Numbered from the stretch's first letter, positions 25,324 to 34,166 are shown. The stretch: DNA of 64,000 nucleotides from Alkalihalophilus pseudofirmus (GCF_029094545.1 NZ_CP117835.1:2894001-2958000), one strand, 5' to 3'. Notes: generated by a model not told the origin, from the letters alone. Numbers and translations: made by a program.

Positions 25324-25977
25324 TTAATTTTGTGGAAAATGACCTCTTAGGTGTTTAAGAGCATATTCTCCAATAATCTCCTTGCCGTACTCTTGCATAC
25401 GGTGAATGGAAAGGTCTGTTTCGTATCCATATTCAAGCATTTGACTTAACATGTCATCCTGCTCATCTTCGTTATATTGATCGTCATTAAATAGCACATG
25501 CAAATAATAACGTCCTTCGAAATGATATAGTTCATTTTCAAGATCGTCTATAAAAAAGTTATGGCTTAACGAAATAATATCTTCAAAATCATTAAAACCA
25601 ATCACAATTTCTAGCTGATCTGTATCAATACCTTCATCGTCTTCACTTGAATGACCTGTCATTAAGTCAACGATGTTCTCGTCAGTATTTTCTTTATCCT
25701 GACTTACAGGGATTTCGAGTTTCACATTGCCATCACTCACTTGTCCGCGGGTAACCACAATTTCTAACCCTTTATCTAATGCATGAACTTGAATCCATAA
25801 AGGTCCATCTAATTCAAATTCATCTCGGTCATTTGCCTCATTCATCATTTCGAAGAAGAGCTCTTCGCCACGTTCACGATTATACCAAATTTCGTCTCGG
25901 TCAAAGCCCCGGTCCTCAATATCTTTATACGTAATAAAGAATTTAATTGTTGTATCATTCACGCGTTCAATATCCAT
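25324..25977 (-). CDS. mecA: Adapter protein MecA
   Basis: The 217-residue length is normal. The N-terminal domain (1-90, starting MDIERVNDTTIKFFITYKDI) binds substrates such as ComK and ComS; an acidic linker (about 95-122) leads to the C-terminal ClpC-binding domain. It targets ComK for ClpCP degradation and thereby limits competence. GGAGGGAG precedes the ATG. Med and ComZ, encoded at the other end of the window, also act on ComK/ComG expression. Confidence 0.95.
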   Translation of the reverse strand: MDIERVNDTTIKFFITYKDIEDRGFDRDEIWYNRERGEELFFEMMNEANDRDEFELDGPLWIQVHALDKGLEIVVTRGQVSDGNVKLEIPVSQDKENTDENIVDLMTGHSSEDDEGIDTDQLEIVIGFNDFEDIISLSHNFFIDDLENELYHFEGRYYLHVLFNDDQYNEDEQDDMLSQMLEYGYETDLSIHRMQEYGKEIIGEYALKHLRGHFPQN

Positions 25978-26438
25978 GTTCGCTCTCCCTCCTATCGAAC
26001 TTTAATCAAACAGAAAAGTAAAAGTCTATATCATTCTTATCGACTCAGCTTGCCCTATTTCATACTAAAATAACCTACATCCTTACTAGTCTCAATCTTA
26101 GCTGGTTTCAACGATCAATTATTTAAGACATGATTTATAGAGCATATTATCTGTTTCTTATATTTTATGACATATAAGCTCAAAATGGAAATCTAAAAAC
26201 CTATTTTTCTATGATTTTTCAGAAAAAAGGCATTCCAATAATCACACTGCTTCATTTATGAGGTTTTCATCATAATTTAGCCTGCCTATAAATATATGTG
26301 TTCTATAGAGTGTGAAGACAAGCTAGATCATTTTGGCTCGTTAGCTGTTATGACTTTTAATTGTTACAGATCACTTTATGTTATGTCAAGAATAAATATG
26401 ATGGATTTAGCTTATACACTATAGGAGCTGATGCATAA
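25978..26438. other. Gene-free AT-rich region between mecA and yjbE
   Basis: This 461-base divergent spacer is AT-rich. No open frame with a ribosome-binding site, no stable terminator and no yybP-ykoY-type Mn2+ aptamer were found, although the downstream gene is a TerC-family protein often preceded by one. It should contain the mecA and yjbE promoters, but no convincing -35/-10 pair was identified. Confidence 0.6.
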
Positions 26439-27107
26439 ATGGATATAGATTGGTTGATCTCATTAGTAACCATTATCGGTGTAGACATTATTTTAGGGGG
26501 AGACAATGCGATTGTTGTCGCCTTAGCATGCAGACATCTTCATCCAGATGTTCGTAATAAGGCGATTATTTTAGGAATTACATTAGCCCTTTTGATTAGG
26601 ATGTGCTTAACTTTTATAGCAGTAGAATTACTAGCAATTCCGTTTTTATTAGCAATTGGCGGTGCTCTATTAATTTACATAGCCTATTCCCTTCTAGCTA
26701 CACCAGATGACCATACTACTATTAATGGCGGAAACAGTCTTTATTCAGCAATAAAAGCAATAGTCATTGCAGACTTTGTTATGGGTTTTGATAATGTCAT
26801 TGCTGTAGCGGGAGCCGCTCACGGAAACACAAACCTTGTTTTAATAGGCCTCCTCTTTTCAGTGCCTATTATTATATGGGGCAGCAAAATTATTCTAAAA
26901 GCTTTTGATCGCTTTCCTATTATTATTTATTTCGGTGCTGCCATTTTGGCCTTTACAGCAACGAGAATGATTAAGCACGAAAACATGTTATCGCCTCTAT
27001 TCACTCAGCACCCATCTTTTTCAATTGCATTTCAAGTTATAGTCATTGGGGGGGTTCTTCTTCTAGGCTATCTTACAAAGAAAAAATACATGGGCCACAT
27101 TATATAG
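26439..27107 (+). CDS. yjbE: TerC-family membrane protein YjbE, putative manganese exporter
   Basis: The protein has 222 residues with about seven membrane segments. TerC-type metal-site motifs are DIILGGDNAIVVALA (near 16-30) and DFVMGFDNVIAVAGAAHG (near 111-128). Related B. subtilis proteins export Mn2+, in part to supply exoenzymes. AGGAGC lies about ten bases before the ATG. The gene has the same position relative to mecA and spx as in B. subtilis. Confidence 0.9.
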   Translation: MDIDWLISLVTIIGVDIILGGDNAIVVALACRHLHPDVRNKAIILGITLALLIRMCLTFIAVELLAIPFLLAIGGALLIYIAYSLLATPDDHTTINGGNSLYSAIKAIVIADFVMGFDNVIAVAGAAHGNTNLVLIGLLFSVPIIIWGSKIILKAFDRFPIIIYFGAAILAFTATRMIKHENMLSPLFTQHPSFSIAFQVIVIGGVLLLGYLTKKKYMGHII

Positions 27108-27115
27108 TGAGATGA

Positions 27116-27155
27116 GAAAAACCTTCTAGTTTATGTTTTAACTAGAAGGTTTTGT
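27116..27155. terminator. Bidirectional terminator yjbE / spx
   Basis: A 14-bp stem (about 27117-27130 with 27140-27153) flanked by A4 and T4, ending next to the spx stop codon at 27157. Confidence 0.85.
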
Positions 27156-27156
27156 A

Positions 27157-27582
<426 letters not shown>

Positions 27583-27621
27583 CTATTGATGAAGATTGTT
27601 GGGAATTGTCTTATAGATCTA

Positions 27622-27627
27622 ATTATA
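27622..27627 (-). promoter_or_regulatory. Putative spx -10 element
   Basis: A perfect TATAAT on the minus strand about 70 bases before spx; the -35 at 17 bases is poor, which fits an activator-dependent or repressed promoter. Confidence 0.4.
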
Positions 27628-27861
27628 ATGGATTTTTTAAGTTTTGTATAGGTAAAGTTCAAATTATCTGTACAATAGTTGAACAAAGTACTCTATATGC
27701 ACTTACCTAGTACCCTCATACTCCAAACATTAAACGTAAAAGTTTTTAAACATTTATGTTTACTTAGTTGATTATACGCTGTTTTTTCGTTTCATGCCTT
27801 ACTTGTCACATGATCGTCACATAAATGGTAGACATTTTAAATTCAAGATATTTATCTGCAT

Positions 27862-27893
27862 AAAAACAGCTATGTACATACTTTGTACATAGC
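27862..27893 (-). terminator. Terminator between the 47-aa gene and spx
   Basis: A 10-bp stem (27869-27878 with 27884-27893) is followed on the minus strand by TGTTTTTA. Confidence 0.75.
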
Positions 27894-27903
27894 CTGTGCA
27901 TTA

Positions 27904-28047
27904 CTAGGATGCAGGTGTCCGTTTTGAAGGCTGTGTCATCGGCCTTCTTTTAGGAATCCCTTTTAAATTTTTTGCCTTTTTCTTAAGGAAATCTTTCACC
28001 ATGTCTCTTTTACGTTTTCTCAACTTGTTCTTCTGTGAACCTTTCAT
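27904..28047 (-). CDS. Small highly basic protein (47 aa) between yjbC and spx
   Basis: A 47-residue protein, beginning MKGSQKNKLRKRKRD, with over 35% Lys/Arg and a predicted helix followed by a Pro-containing tail (RRPMTQPSKRTPAS). The site AAAGGATGG lies about ten bases before the ATG. A terminator follows the stop. No family recognised. The charge suggests nucleic-acid or ribosome binding. In B. subtilis yjbC and spx are adjacent and cotranscribed; here this gene and its terminator separate them. Confidence 0.5.
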   Translation of the reverse strand: MKGSQKNKLRKRKRDMVKDFLKKKAKNLKGIPKRRPMTQPSKRTPAS

Positions 28048-28084
28048 CTAGAACACCATCCTTTACTTGGCGTCAAGAGCTCAC

Positions 28085-28654
28085 TTATACAGTCGGCTGA
28101 TCATCGTCACTTGGATTATTATACGTAAGAACCTGATCGACATCCTCATATGAAGAACCATATAATTCTTTATCCTTATACGTATGGATATTTTCATACG
28201 TGTGCTTCATTTTTTCATAGATGCTATGCTCAGATTCATCCGTTGGTGACCAATATAGGATCTCAAGTTCATTCACTTCGTTTGTCGCTAGTGAACGTCG
28301 GCGATATCCTATAGACTGTGCATGTTTGAACCCTTCACGATTATAAAAGCGCTGTCTTTTTTCTGTGTCCGTTTCTTCATAATCAATTGGTTCAACTTCA
28401 AGGATAATTGGCTTATGCTTTGCTTTGAGATTATCGAGAAGCTTCTTACCTAACCCCTGGCCTCTAGCGTCTTTAGAAACAAACAAATAATCTACAAATG
28501 TAAAGTCATCTGTTTCTACATACATCATAACATGATTTGGCCCTTCATCTTTATGGTAAATATCTGCTTTTTCTTTTAATAACAGTTCCATGTGTTCTTT
28601 TGATTTCATTTCTTCAACAGGAAAATACTTATTTAATTTTTCATACCAATTCAC
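28085..28654 (-). CDS. yjbC: GNAT acetyltransferase YjbC
   Basis: The protein has 189 residues. The GNAT acetyl-CoA-binding motif is visible as LFVSKDARGQGLGKKLL (near residue 58-74), followed by the beta-strand IILEVEP and RFYNREGF. The substrate is unknown. In B. subtilis yjbC lies immediately upstream of spx and is induced by stress. The last 60 residues are acidic and Tyr-rich and probably disordered. Confidence 0.87.
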   Translation of the reverse strand: MNWYEKLNKYFPVEEMKSKEHMELLLKEKADIYHKDEGPNHVMMYVETDDFTFVDYLFVSKDARGQGLGKKLLDNLKAKHKPIILEVEPIDYEETDTEKRQRFYNREGFKHAQSIGYRRRSLATNEVNELEILYWSPTDESEHSIYEKMKHTYENIHTYKDKELYGSSYEDVDQVLTYNNPSDDDQPTV

Positions 28655-28820
28655 AATTATGACCTCCGTATAATGTACTATTACTAGTATATTCCTCTTT
28701 TCAAAAACTATAAACTCGCACTTTACATCATCTATTGTGAGATAACTTCACACGATGAAGCTAACCGAGATCACACCTCTTTCTCATAGAATACTTCTAA
28801 GATGCTACGATATACTCTAG

Positions 28821-28854
28821 AAAACAAAAAAGAGCGTCCAGTCGGACACTCTTT
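28821..28854 (-). terminator. Terminator after the glycosidase-like gene
   Basis: An 11-bp stem (28829-28839 with 28844-28854; one G:U on the minus strand) overlaps the stop codon and is followed on the minus strand by T-rich sequence. Confidence 0.7.
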
Positions 28855-30064
28855 AATCTAGAGGCTTATAATTCACCCCTTCGGTGTATCGGTTTGATGC
28901 ATTCCACAATAAGAACTCATCAATTCCTTCCTCATTTAAAGCTCGTATTTGAGCTTCAACTTCTTCCTTACCGTAAACGAGATAATTTCCGGATCCTAAA
29001 TAACTGGCTGTAAAGTCTTGAATCCATGGACGAGAAACAGGTGATTCTTCTAATGCCCCCAATACTTGATTTTCAACTTTTGCATACTCTTTTGTTAACT
29101 CATATGGATATAGATCTGGTTTATCAAGTCCAAAATAAGGTGTCCAGTGGCTTGGGTAAATCATAGATGAGATTACATCAACATTCTCAGATATTTTTGA
29201 GAAGTTTTGGCCAATACCAGGCGCTTCTGATATCGTCGCAGCGTAACCAAAGATGTCTACAGATACGTCCACGTCATATGGAGCTAATTGTTCTCTAGCA
29301 TAAGCAACAAAATCGGTTACTGCAGAGACACGCTTTTGAATATTATCACCATCTCCGCCTTCATATTCACCAACTGAATACTGAAGCATCTCATCTCTTC
29401 TCTCAAATCCTTCGGGAAATCTTACATAATCAAATTGAATCTCTTTAAAACCCATTTTGGCTGCTTCTTCAGCAATATCAATATTGTAGTCCCATACTTC
29501 TTTTAGAAATGGGTTAACAAATGCTTCTCCTCGTCCATTTTTCCAAACTTGTCCATTATCAAGAAAGGATAAATCCGGACGTTCTTCGGCTAAGATCGAA
29601 TCTTTAAAAACAACAATTCTTGCAATCGGATAAATTTCATTCTCTTCTAATGTCTCCATCATTTGTTCCGTATTGGAAATGAAGTTTTGAGAAATTCCAT
29701 AAAAAGGAGAATCCTCTTCAGGTCGATAGGTGAGATGCCCATGATCCTCTTTAATATCGATTACCATTGAATTAAGGTCGGTTGAATTAACTAATTCTAA
29801 AAGACTTTCAAAGCGTTCTCCTCCAGCTGAATTTCCTGTTACATAAATCCCTCGAACCCCGTCTTCCGGATAAGTAAAATGGTACCCTGAATCATAGACA
29901 AATCGATTTAATTGCTCTGGCAGCCCAAGAGGCGAACGTTCAACCACTTTAAAGGCATGGTCTTTAGCCTGCACTGTAGAAGCCTCTTCTGCTGATACTG
30001 GTGACATAACAAATAAGAGTAAAGAAGTCATTACGATCATGACTATGCCGAGATATTTCCCCAT
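28853..30064 (-). CDS. Secreted DUF4015 glycoside-hydrolase-like protein
   Basis: The protein has 403 residues. A signal peptide (1-25, cleavage after PVSA) is followed by a TIM-barrel-type domain with GVRGIYVTGNSAGG (near 68), SMVIDIKEDHG, KEIQFDYVRFPEG (near 211) and VDVSVDIFGYA. These are hallmarks of the DUF4015 putative glycoside hydrolases; the conserved Asp/Glu in FDYVRFPEG is a candidate active site. The substrate is unknown, probably an extracellular polysaccharide. It sits 39 bases after a small helix-turn-helix gene on the same strand. Confidence 0.87.
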   Translation of the reverse strand: MGKYLGIVMIVMTSLLLFVMSPVSAEEASTVQAKDHAFKVVERSPLGLPEQLNRFVYDSGYHFTYPEDGVRGIYVTGNSAGGERFESLLELVNSTDLNSMVIDIKEDHGHLTYRPEEDSPFYGISQNFISNTEQMMETLEENEIYPIARIVVFKDSILAEERPDLSFLDNGQVWKNGRGEAFVNPFLKEVWDYNIDIAEEAAKMGFKEIQFDYVRFPEGFERRDEMLQYSVGEYEGGDGDNIQKRVSAVTDFVAYAREQLAPYDVDVSVDIFGYAATISEAPGIGQNFSKISENVDVISSMIYPSHWTPYFGLDKPDLYPYELTKEYAKVENQVLGALEESPVSRPWIQDFTASYLGSGNYLVYGKEEVEAQIRALNEEGIDEFLLWNASNRYTEGVNYKPLD

Positions 30065-30103
30065 TCATACACAACCTTTCTCCCTAACTATTGTCTTTAT
30101 GTA

Positions 30104-30334
30104 TTAATCTTCATCTTTTGCATCCCAATCTTCAGGAATAGGTTCTGCAAGTTCCTCAGCTAATTGCTTTTTCTTTAAGTCAATTTGTTCCTTATGCTTT
30201 GAAAACTGTGCTTTATTTATTAAGTACGAATTCCCATCAAAAACGGCACGAATATTGCCTTTTTGAATCTGTTCTTTAATGTAGAGGCTGGATACTCCAA
30301 GATATTCCGCTAAATCCTCGATGCTTACATACAT
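30104..30334 (-). CDS. Excisionase/MerR-like helix-turn-helix small protein
   Basis: The protein has 76 residues. Residues 1-45 read as a winged helix-turn-helix of the excisionase type (SIEDLAEYLGVSSLYIKEQIQKG split over two helices, then IRAVFDGNSYLINKAQF), followed by an acidic/basic helical tail. GGGAGGA lies before ATG 30334, so the GTG at 30349 is not used. It may regulate the secreted protein gene just downstream; there is no integrase nearby, so a phage excisionase role is unlikely. Confidence 0.7.
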   Translation of the reverse strand: MYVSIEDLAEYLGVSSLYIKEQIQKGNIRAVFDGNSYLINKAQFSKHKEQIDLKKKQLAEELAEPIPEDWDAKDED

Positions 30335-30397
30335 GTATAATCCTCCCACTTGAATTATAACGTCTCTAATTCATGAAGTCACCCTTGAAGCTCCTTC

Positions 30398-30429
30398 AAA
30401 AAAACCGAACAACGACATTCGTTATTCGG
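30398..30429 (-). terminator. Terminator after the hemolysin-III gene
   Basis: An 11-bp stem (30405-30415 with 30419-30429) with a three-base loop is followed by T7 on the minus strand. Confidence 0.85.
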
Positions 30430-30491
30430 CTCTCTCAATTCTCTATCGTGTCGTGCCTATCGTTTTAACCTTCCACTTAACCTTTTACCTT

Positions 30492-31136
30492 CTATAATGG
30501 AAGAATAAAAATCATGACGAGGAAGAAGTGCAGTACACTCCCTGCTAAAACGAAAAGATGCCAGATAGCATGGTGATATTTAAATCCTCTCCACACATAA
30601 AAGATTGCTCCAATCGTATAGCAAAGTCCTCCTCCAATCAGGAAGATCAGCCCTTCTGTACCTAAGTTGGTCATAATAGGCTGAATAGCAAATAGAGCTA
30701 ACCAGCCCATTAAAATGTAAAATACAGTCGATAAAAATAAATATTTTTTAACAAAAAAAGCTTTAAAGACAATCCCGATCGTCGCAAGACCCCAAACAAC
30801 TCCAAACAATGTCCAACCTAATGCGCCTTGAACGACGATAAATAAAATCGGTGTATAAGAACCCGCAATAAACAAATAAATAGAGGCATGATCTAACACT
30901 TCAAATACATTTTTAGCTTTCCCTGGTGGAAGAGCATGTAACATCGTTGATGAGATATAGAGCATAAGCATCGTTGCTCCAAAAATGGTGAAGCTGACAA
31001 CATGCCAAGCTGATCCGTGTAAACTTGAGAAGACAATGAGTAATACTAATGCGGCAATACTTAATAATGCCCCAATACCGTGAGTGATAGCATTTGCTAT
31101 TTCTTCGCCTTTTGAAAATGTATGTGTTGTATCCAT
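30492..31136 (-). CDS. Hemolysin III / PAQR-family membrane protein
   Basis: The protein has 214 residues with seven membrane segments. Family motifs are EIANAITHGIGALLS (near 11), SSTMLHALPPGKAKNVFEVLDHASIYL (near 62, including the His-Asp-Ser metal site) and HAIWHLFVLAGSVLHFF (near 190). AAGGAGAGACGA precedes ATG 31136. Bacterial members are named hemolysin III; the true role is unknown and may be a ceramidase-like or lipid-linked hydrolase. A -10 (TATAAT on the minus strand) lies about 30 bases upstream. Confidence 0.87.
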   Translation of the reverse strand: MDTTHTFSKGEEIANAITHGIGALLSIAALVLLIVFSSLHGSAWHVVSFTIFGATMLMLYISSTMLHALPPGKAKNVFEVLDHASIYLFIAGSYTPILFIVVQGALGWTLFGVVWGLATIGIVFKAFFVKKYLFLSTVFYILMGWLALFAIQPIMTNLGTEGLIFLIGGGLCYTIGAIFYVWRGFKYHHAIWHLFVLAGSVLHFFLVMIFILPL

Positions 31137-31305
31137 TCGTCTCTCCTTTTTGCTAATAATTGCTTTATTATAACAGAGAATGGGATAAAAGAATAATAAA
31201 CAAATCGTACATTTTCGTTGCATCTACTATTCGTCCTCTATATAATAGTAAAAATACATTTTTTGCTCGTTAGATATCTTACCATACTTGAAAGGAGCCA
31301 GTTTC

Positions 31306-31827
31306 ATGAGACATGTCACATTAATTCAACTTTTTAATCACCCAATCACTCAAAAATTCGTAAAACGTTCTGGGATGGCGCACGCAATTGCTTGTGCCTT
31401 TCATGCCTATAAATTATCAAAAAAATACAATGTGAACCCTGACCTTGCGACAAAAGCTGCTTTTCTTCATGATATTGGCCATTATACTTGGTATCGCAAC
31501 GGGAAGTGGGATTATGATTTATACAAACAAAATGATATTCATGCGATTAAAGGGGCAGAGCGTGCACACAAATTGCTGATTCGTCTTGGAGAACATCCAA
31601 AATCAGCAAAAGAAATTGCCCTTGCTATTCTTCTCCATACCGATTCATATCTGCCTCAAGGAGAGCTTCATTTAAACCCCCTTCAACAAGTGGTTGCCTT
31701 AGCTGATGAGGCAGATGAAGAGCCAAGCGGGGAACATCATTACAGAACGATCTCAGATGAGAGAGCAAGAAAAATGCTTGCCGAACTAGACGAATTAGTA
31801 GCACTCGCCTTATCCCAAACCACATAA
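31306..31827 (+). CDS. HD-domain phosphohydrolase
   Basis: The protein has 173 residues. HD signature residues are His in GMAHAIACAFHA (near 25), AFLHDIGHYTWY (near 54) and the C-terminal DEADE (near 140). It is different from the HD protein at the left end. The substrate is not known; small HD proteins of this sort hydrolyse nucleotides. AAAGGAG lies before ATG 31306; the TTG at 31288 is upstream of that site. A simple terminator follows. Confidence 0.78.
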   Translation: MRHVTLIQLFNHPITQKFVKRSGMAHAIACAFHAYKLSKKYNVNPDLATKAAFLHDIGHYTWYRNGKWDYDLYKQNDIHAIKGAERAHKLLIRLGEHPKSAKEIALAILLHTDSYLPQGELHLNPLQQVVALADEADEEPSGEHHYRTISDERARKMLAELDELVALALSQTT

Positions 31828-31861
31828 TACAGAGACATGGACTTCATTATAAATAGTACAA

Positions 31862-31894
31862 CAAAAGGTTAATCTATTTTGATTAACCTTTTAT
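31862..31894 (+). terminator. Terminator after the HD gene
   Basis: A 12-bp stem (31863-31874 with 31881-31892) with a six-base loop, ending in TTTT. Confidence 0.75.
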
Positions 31895-31937
31895 GCTATA
31901 ACTATCCTCCTCTTATGTGCGGCCAAAATAAAAATCA

Positions 31938-31966
31938 TTGACGCCCCGCAATCCACATGCTACATT
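31938..31966 (+). promoter_or_regulatory. Promoter of the riboswitch transcript
   Basis: TTGACG (31938-31943), 17 bases, TACATT (31961-31966) with extended TG. The start of RNA is expected near 31973, just before the aptamer. Confidence 0.6.
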
Positions 31967-31993
31967 AATACTTAATCGAATACAGTTAGCCCT

Positions 31994-32139
31994 AAAAAGG
32001 GGAGTAGCGACCTATGGTCAATGAGTCGTCATGACAGTGGATAACACTCGGTTCATTGAGCTTTGATTATTCAAAGTACGCAAGACCTTTTTATGAGAGT
32101 TTGCTTTATTGGGCAAACTCTCATAAAAAGGTCTTTTTT
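31994..32139 (+). ncRNA. yybP-ykoY (Mn2+) riboswitch with overlapping terminator
   Basis: The aptamer runs from AAAAAGGGGAGTAGCGACC to GTACGCAAGACCTTTTT. The P1 helix pairs AAAAAGG (31994-32000) with CCTTTTT (32086-32092). AAGGGGAGTAGC and the 3' GCAAGACC element are characteristic of this class. The 3' arm of P1 is also the 5' arm of a 23-bp terminator hairpin (32082-32104 with 32113-32135), followed by T6. Metal binding should stabilise P1 and prevent the terminator, turning the exchanger gene ON. The class is known to sense Mn2+; this assignment rests on reading the motif. Confidence 0.85.
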
Positions 32140-32225
32140 GTGTTCTAGACAGACTTTTCTTATTTTTGTTTTGAGTTTGATTTATATTTTTGATTGATGA
32201 TTTATATTATTGAGGAGGTTTTTAT

Positions 32226-33221
32226 ATGGTTTTCGTCTGGTTTATAATAGCAGCCATTATCACTGTTCTTGCAGCCATTAAGCTGTCAACATATGCTGAT
32301 ACCATTGGAGAGAAATCATCACTCGGGGGGATGGTGGTTGGTACCATATTTCTTGCTGGAGCAACCTCTTTGCCTGAGGTAACAACTAGTGTATCGGCTA
32401 TCGTACTAGATAACCCAGATATTGCAGTGGGAAACGTTTTTGGCAGTAATATGTTTAATTTACTAATCATCGCTTGCTTTGACTTGTACTTTCGTAAGCA
32501 GCAAATATTCCGTCATGCGGATCACTCTCATTTCTTTACTGCCAGCCTTGGATTATTGCTTGCTATTGTAGCTCTGCTTGCATTGACCATAAGAATTGAC
32601 ATATCATTTCTAAATATTGGAGTGGATATATGGATTTTAATCATTCTTTATGGGTTTGGTGTATGGTATATTTCAAAAATGTCCAATAAAGAATCTAAAG
32701 CTCCTGTGCCAGTGGCTGATGAAGAAGAATCTGCCCATGATTTTTCTGCCATTCCACTAAAAACTGCAATCATCGGCTTTATTATCGCTGCTGTAGTCAT
32801 TATGGGTGCAGGAACATTACTTACAGTTTCTGGTGATAAAATAGCTGTTGTCACCGGACTTGGTTCAAGCTTTGTAGGAAGTTTTCTCATCGCAGCTACT
32901 ACTTCCTTGCCTGAAGCAGTATCTGTATTAGTAGCACTTCAGCTTCGAAATTATAACTTAGCTATCGGGTCGATCCTTGGTAGTAATTTATTCAATATCT
33001 TAATATTAGGTGCATCTGATATTTTTTATCAAAAAGGTTCCATTATTTCTGCGGTATCAAGTGTACATCAAATCACCTCGGCCGCTGTAGCGATTTTATG
33101 TGTGGTTGTACTCTATTCATTAGTGAGGAAACCAATTAACTCCACGTTTAGATATGCCCTGCCATCTATCGTGTTAATTGCCCTCTACTTTGTTTCTTCA
33201 TACTTAATTTTTGTTCAGTAA
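32226..33221 (+). CDS. CaCA-family cation exchanger (YrbG-like)
   Basis: The protein has 331 residues with about ten membrane segments. The two alpha repeats of Na+/Ca2+ exchangers are clear: GTIFLAGATSLPEV with GNVFGSNMFN in the first half (near 39-83), and SFLIAATTSLPE with GSILGSNLFN in the second (near 219-259). It exports a divalent cation in exchange for Na+ or H+. The Mn2+ riboswitch directly upstream suggests that it exports Mn2+, or is made in response to it. AGGAGGT precedes the ATG. Confidence 0.9.
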   Translation: MVFVWFIIAAIITVLAAIKLSTYADTIGEKSSLGGMVVGTIFLAGATSLPEVTTSVSAIVLDNPDIAVGNVFGSNMFNLLIIACFDLYFRKQQIFRHADHSHFFTASLGLLLAIVALLALTIRIDISFLNIGVDIWILIILYGFGVWYISKMSNKESKAPVPVADEEESAHDFSAIPLKTAIIGFIIAAVVIMGAGTLLTVSGDKIAVVTGLGSSFVGSFLIAATTSLPEAVSVLVALQLRNYNLAIGSILGSNLFNILILGASDIFYQKGSIISAVSSVHQITSAAVAILCVVVLYSLVRKPINSTFRYALPSIVLIALYFVSSYLIFVQ

Positions 33222-33239
33222 AAACAGTGAAATAAAACG

Positions 33240-33274
33240 AAAAGAAGAGAGCTGACTGGCTCTCTTCTTTTTTC
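33240..33274. terminator. Bidirectional terminator, exchanger / thioredoxin-like gene
   Basis: A 13-bp perfect stem (33240-33252 with 33259-33271) with a six-base loop, A-rich before and T-rich after. Confidence 0.85.
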
Positions 33275-33282
33275 TATCTTCA

Positions 33283-33840
33283 TCACTGTCTAAATAAATA
33301 TAGATCCTCCATCATACTGTATGAGAGTCCTCCATTTATCCTTTGAACAATGACTCCATTTTCATCGATAACAACGGTTGTTGGGATACCGATAATTTGA
33401 TACATATTCATGACCTCTCCTGTTTCATCAAGCAGCACATCAAATGAGGCATTAAAGTGTTTTAAAAACGGTTCAACCTCAGCAATACTTGCTTCCTGAC
33501 TAGTCATATTAACCGCTATGAACTTTGCCCCTTTTTGAGTCAGGCGCTTCTCTAATTCTACAATGACAGGCATTTCTTCTTGGCAAGGCGGACACCATGT
33601 AGCAAAAAAATTAATAACGACAGGTGTGCCGTGAAAATCGTTAAGAGAAACGGTTTCCCCTCGTAATGAATGAAGTTCAAATGACTTCGCCTCATTACCA
33701 ACTTGTACCCCCTGTTTAACTGAGGCAGCTACAGCTTCTTCAACTTGCTGAAATACACTCTCTGACTGGCTATACATAAACCCGACTGAACAAAGGATCA
33801 ATATAAGAGCACTTCTAAACGCCATTTGGCGAACCTTCAT
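33283..33840 (-). CDS. Membrane-anchored thiol-disulfide oxidoreductase (ResA/StoA-like)
   Basis: The protein has 185 residues. An N-terminal membrane anchor (7-25) leads to a TlpA-type thioredoxin domain outside the cell, with active site WCPPC (Cys83, Cys86) and cis-Pro in GIPTTVV. It would reduce disulfides, for example in cytochrome c or spore-cortex proteins. WCPPC rather than the CEPC of ResA makes the exact paralogue uncertain. No cytochrome-maturation gene is adjacent. Confidence 0.85.
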   Translation of the reverse strand: MKVRQMAFRSALILILCSVGFMYSQSESVFQQVEEAVAASVKQGVQVGNEAKSFELHSLRGETVSLNDFHGTPVVINFFATWCPPCQEEMPVIVELEKRLTQKGAKFIAVNMTSQEASIAEVEPFLKHFNASFDVLLDETGEVMNMYQIIGIPTTVVIDENGVIVQRINGGLSYSMMEDLYLFRQ

Positions 33841-33872
33841 TTATTATCCTCCCTTCTTATAACTAAACAAGA

Positions 33873-33881
33873 TGCTATAAT
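33873..33881 (+). promoter_or_regulatory. Extended -10 promoter
   Basis: TGCTATAAT (perfect -10 with TG) about 50 bases before the small membrane gene at 33931; weak -35. Confidence 0.55.
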
Positions 33882-33930
33882 GTAGATTATGTCCATCTAT
33901 CAGTAATGATGCGAAAGGAGTGGAATAATT

Positions 33931-34098
33931 TTGACCAAGCTACAAATCTTACAAGTGATTGCTGTAACGATCTTAGGAATTTATGTGATATTAGCCTATA
34001 CCAACTATACAGAAGCAGATTGGTTCTTCTTTATTATAGCTGCTATTAATATCATTTTATGGGTTTTAAGACTTCGCGAAAGAAAAACAAATAATTAA
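33931..34098 (+). CDS. Small membrane protein (55 aa)
   Basis: A 55-residue protein with two hydrophobic segments (about 4-22 and 30-45) and a basic tail (RLRERKTNN). AAAGGAGTG lies eight bases before TTG 33931, and a strong -10 is 50 bases upstream, so expression is likely. No family recognised. It may be cotranscribed with the next small gene. Confidence 0.65.
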   Translation: MTKLQILQVIAVTILGIYVILAYTNYTEADWFFFIIAAINIILWVLRLRERKTNN

Positions 34099-34166
34099 TA
34101 ATTAAGTTCAGTATTTTTTCTCTTGTTTTGCTTACATTAAATGTAACCACCTAAGAGGAGGAATAG

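Noticed and set aside
26300-26438. Possible yybP-ykoY riboswitch before yjbE
   Set aside because: The conserved GGGGAGTA and GCAAGACC-type elements seen at 31994-32092 are absent.
30104-30334. Excisionase-like gene as evidence of a prophage or integrative element
   Set aside because: No integrase, attachment repeats or phage genes are near; the domain also occurs in chromosomal regulators.
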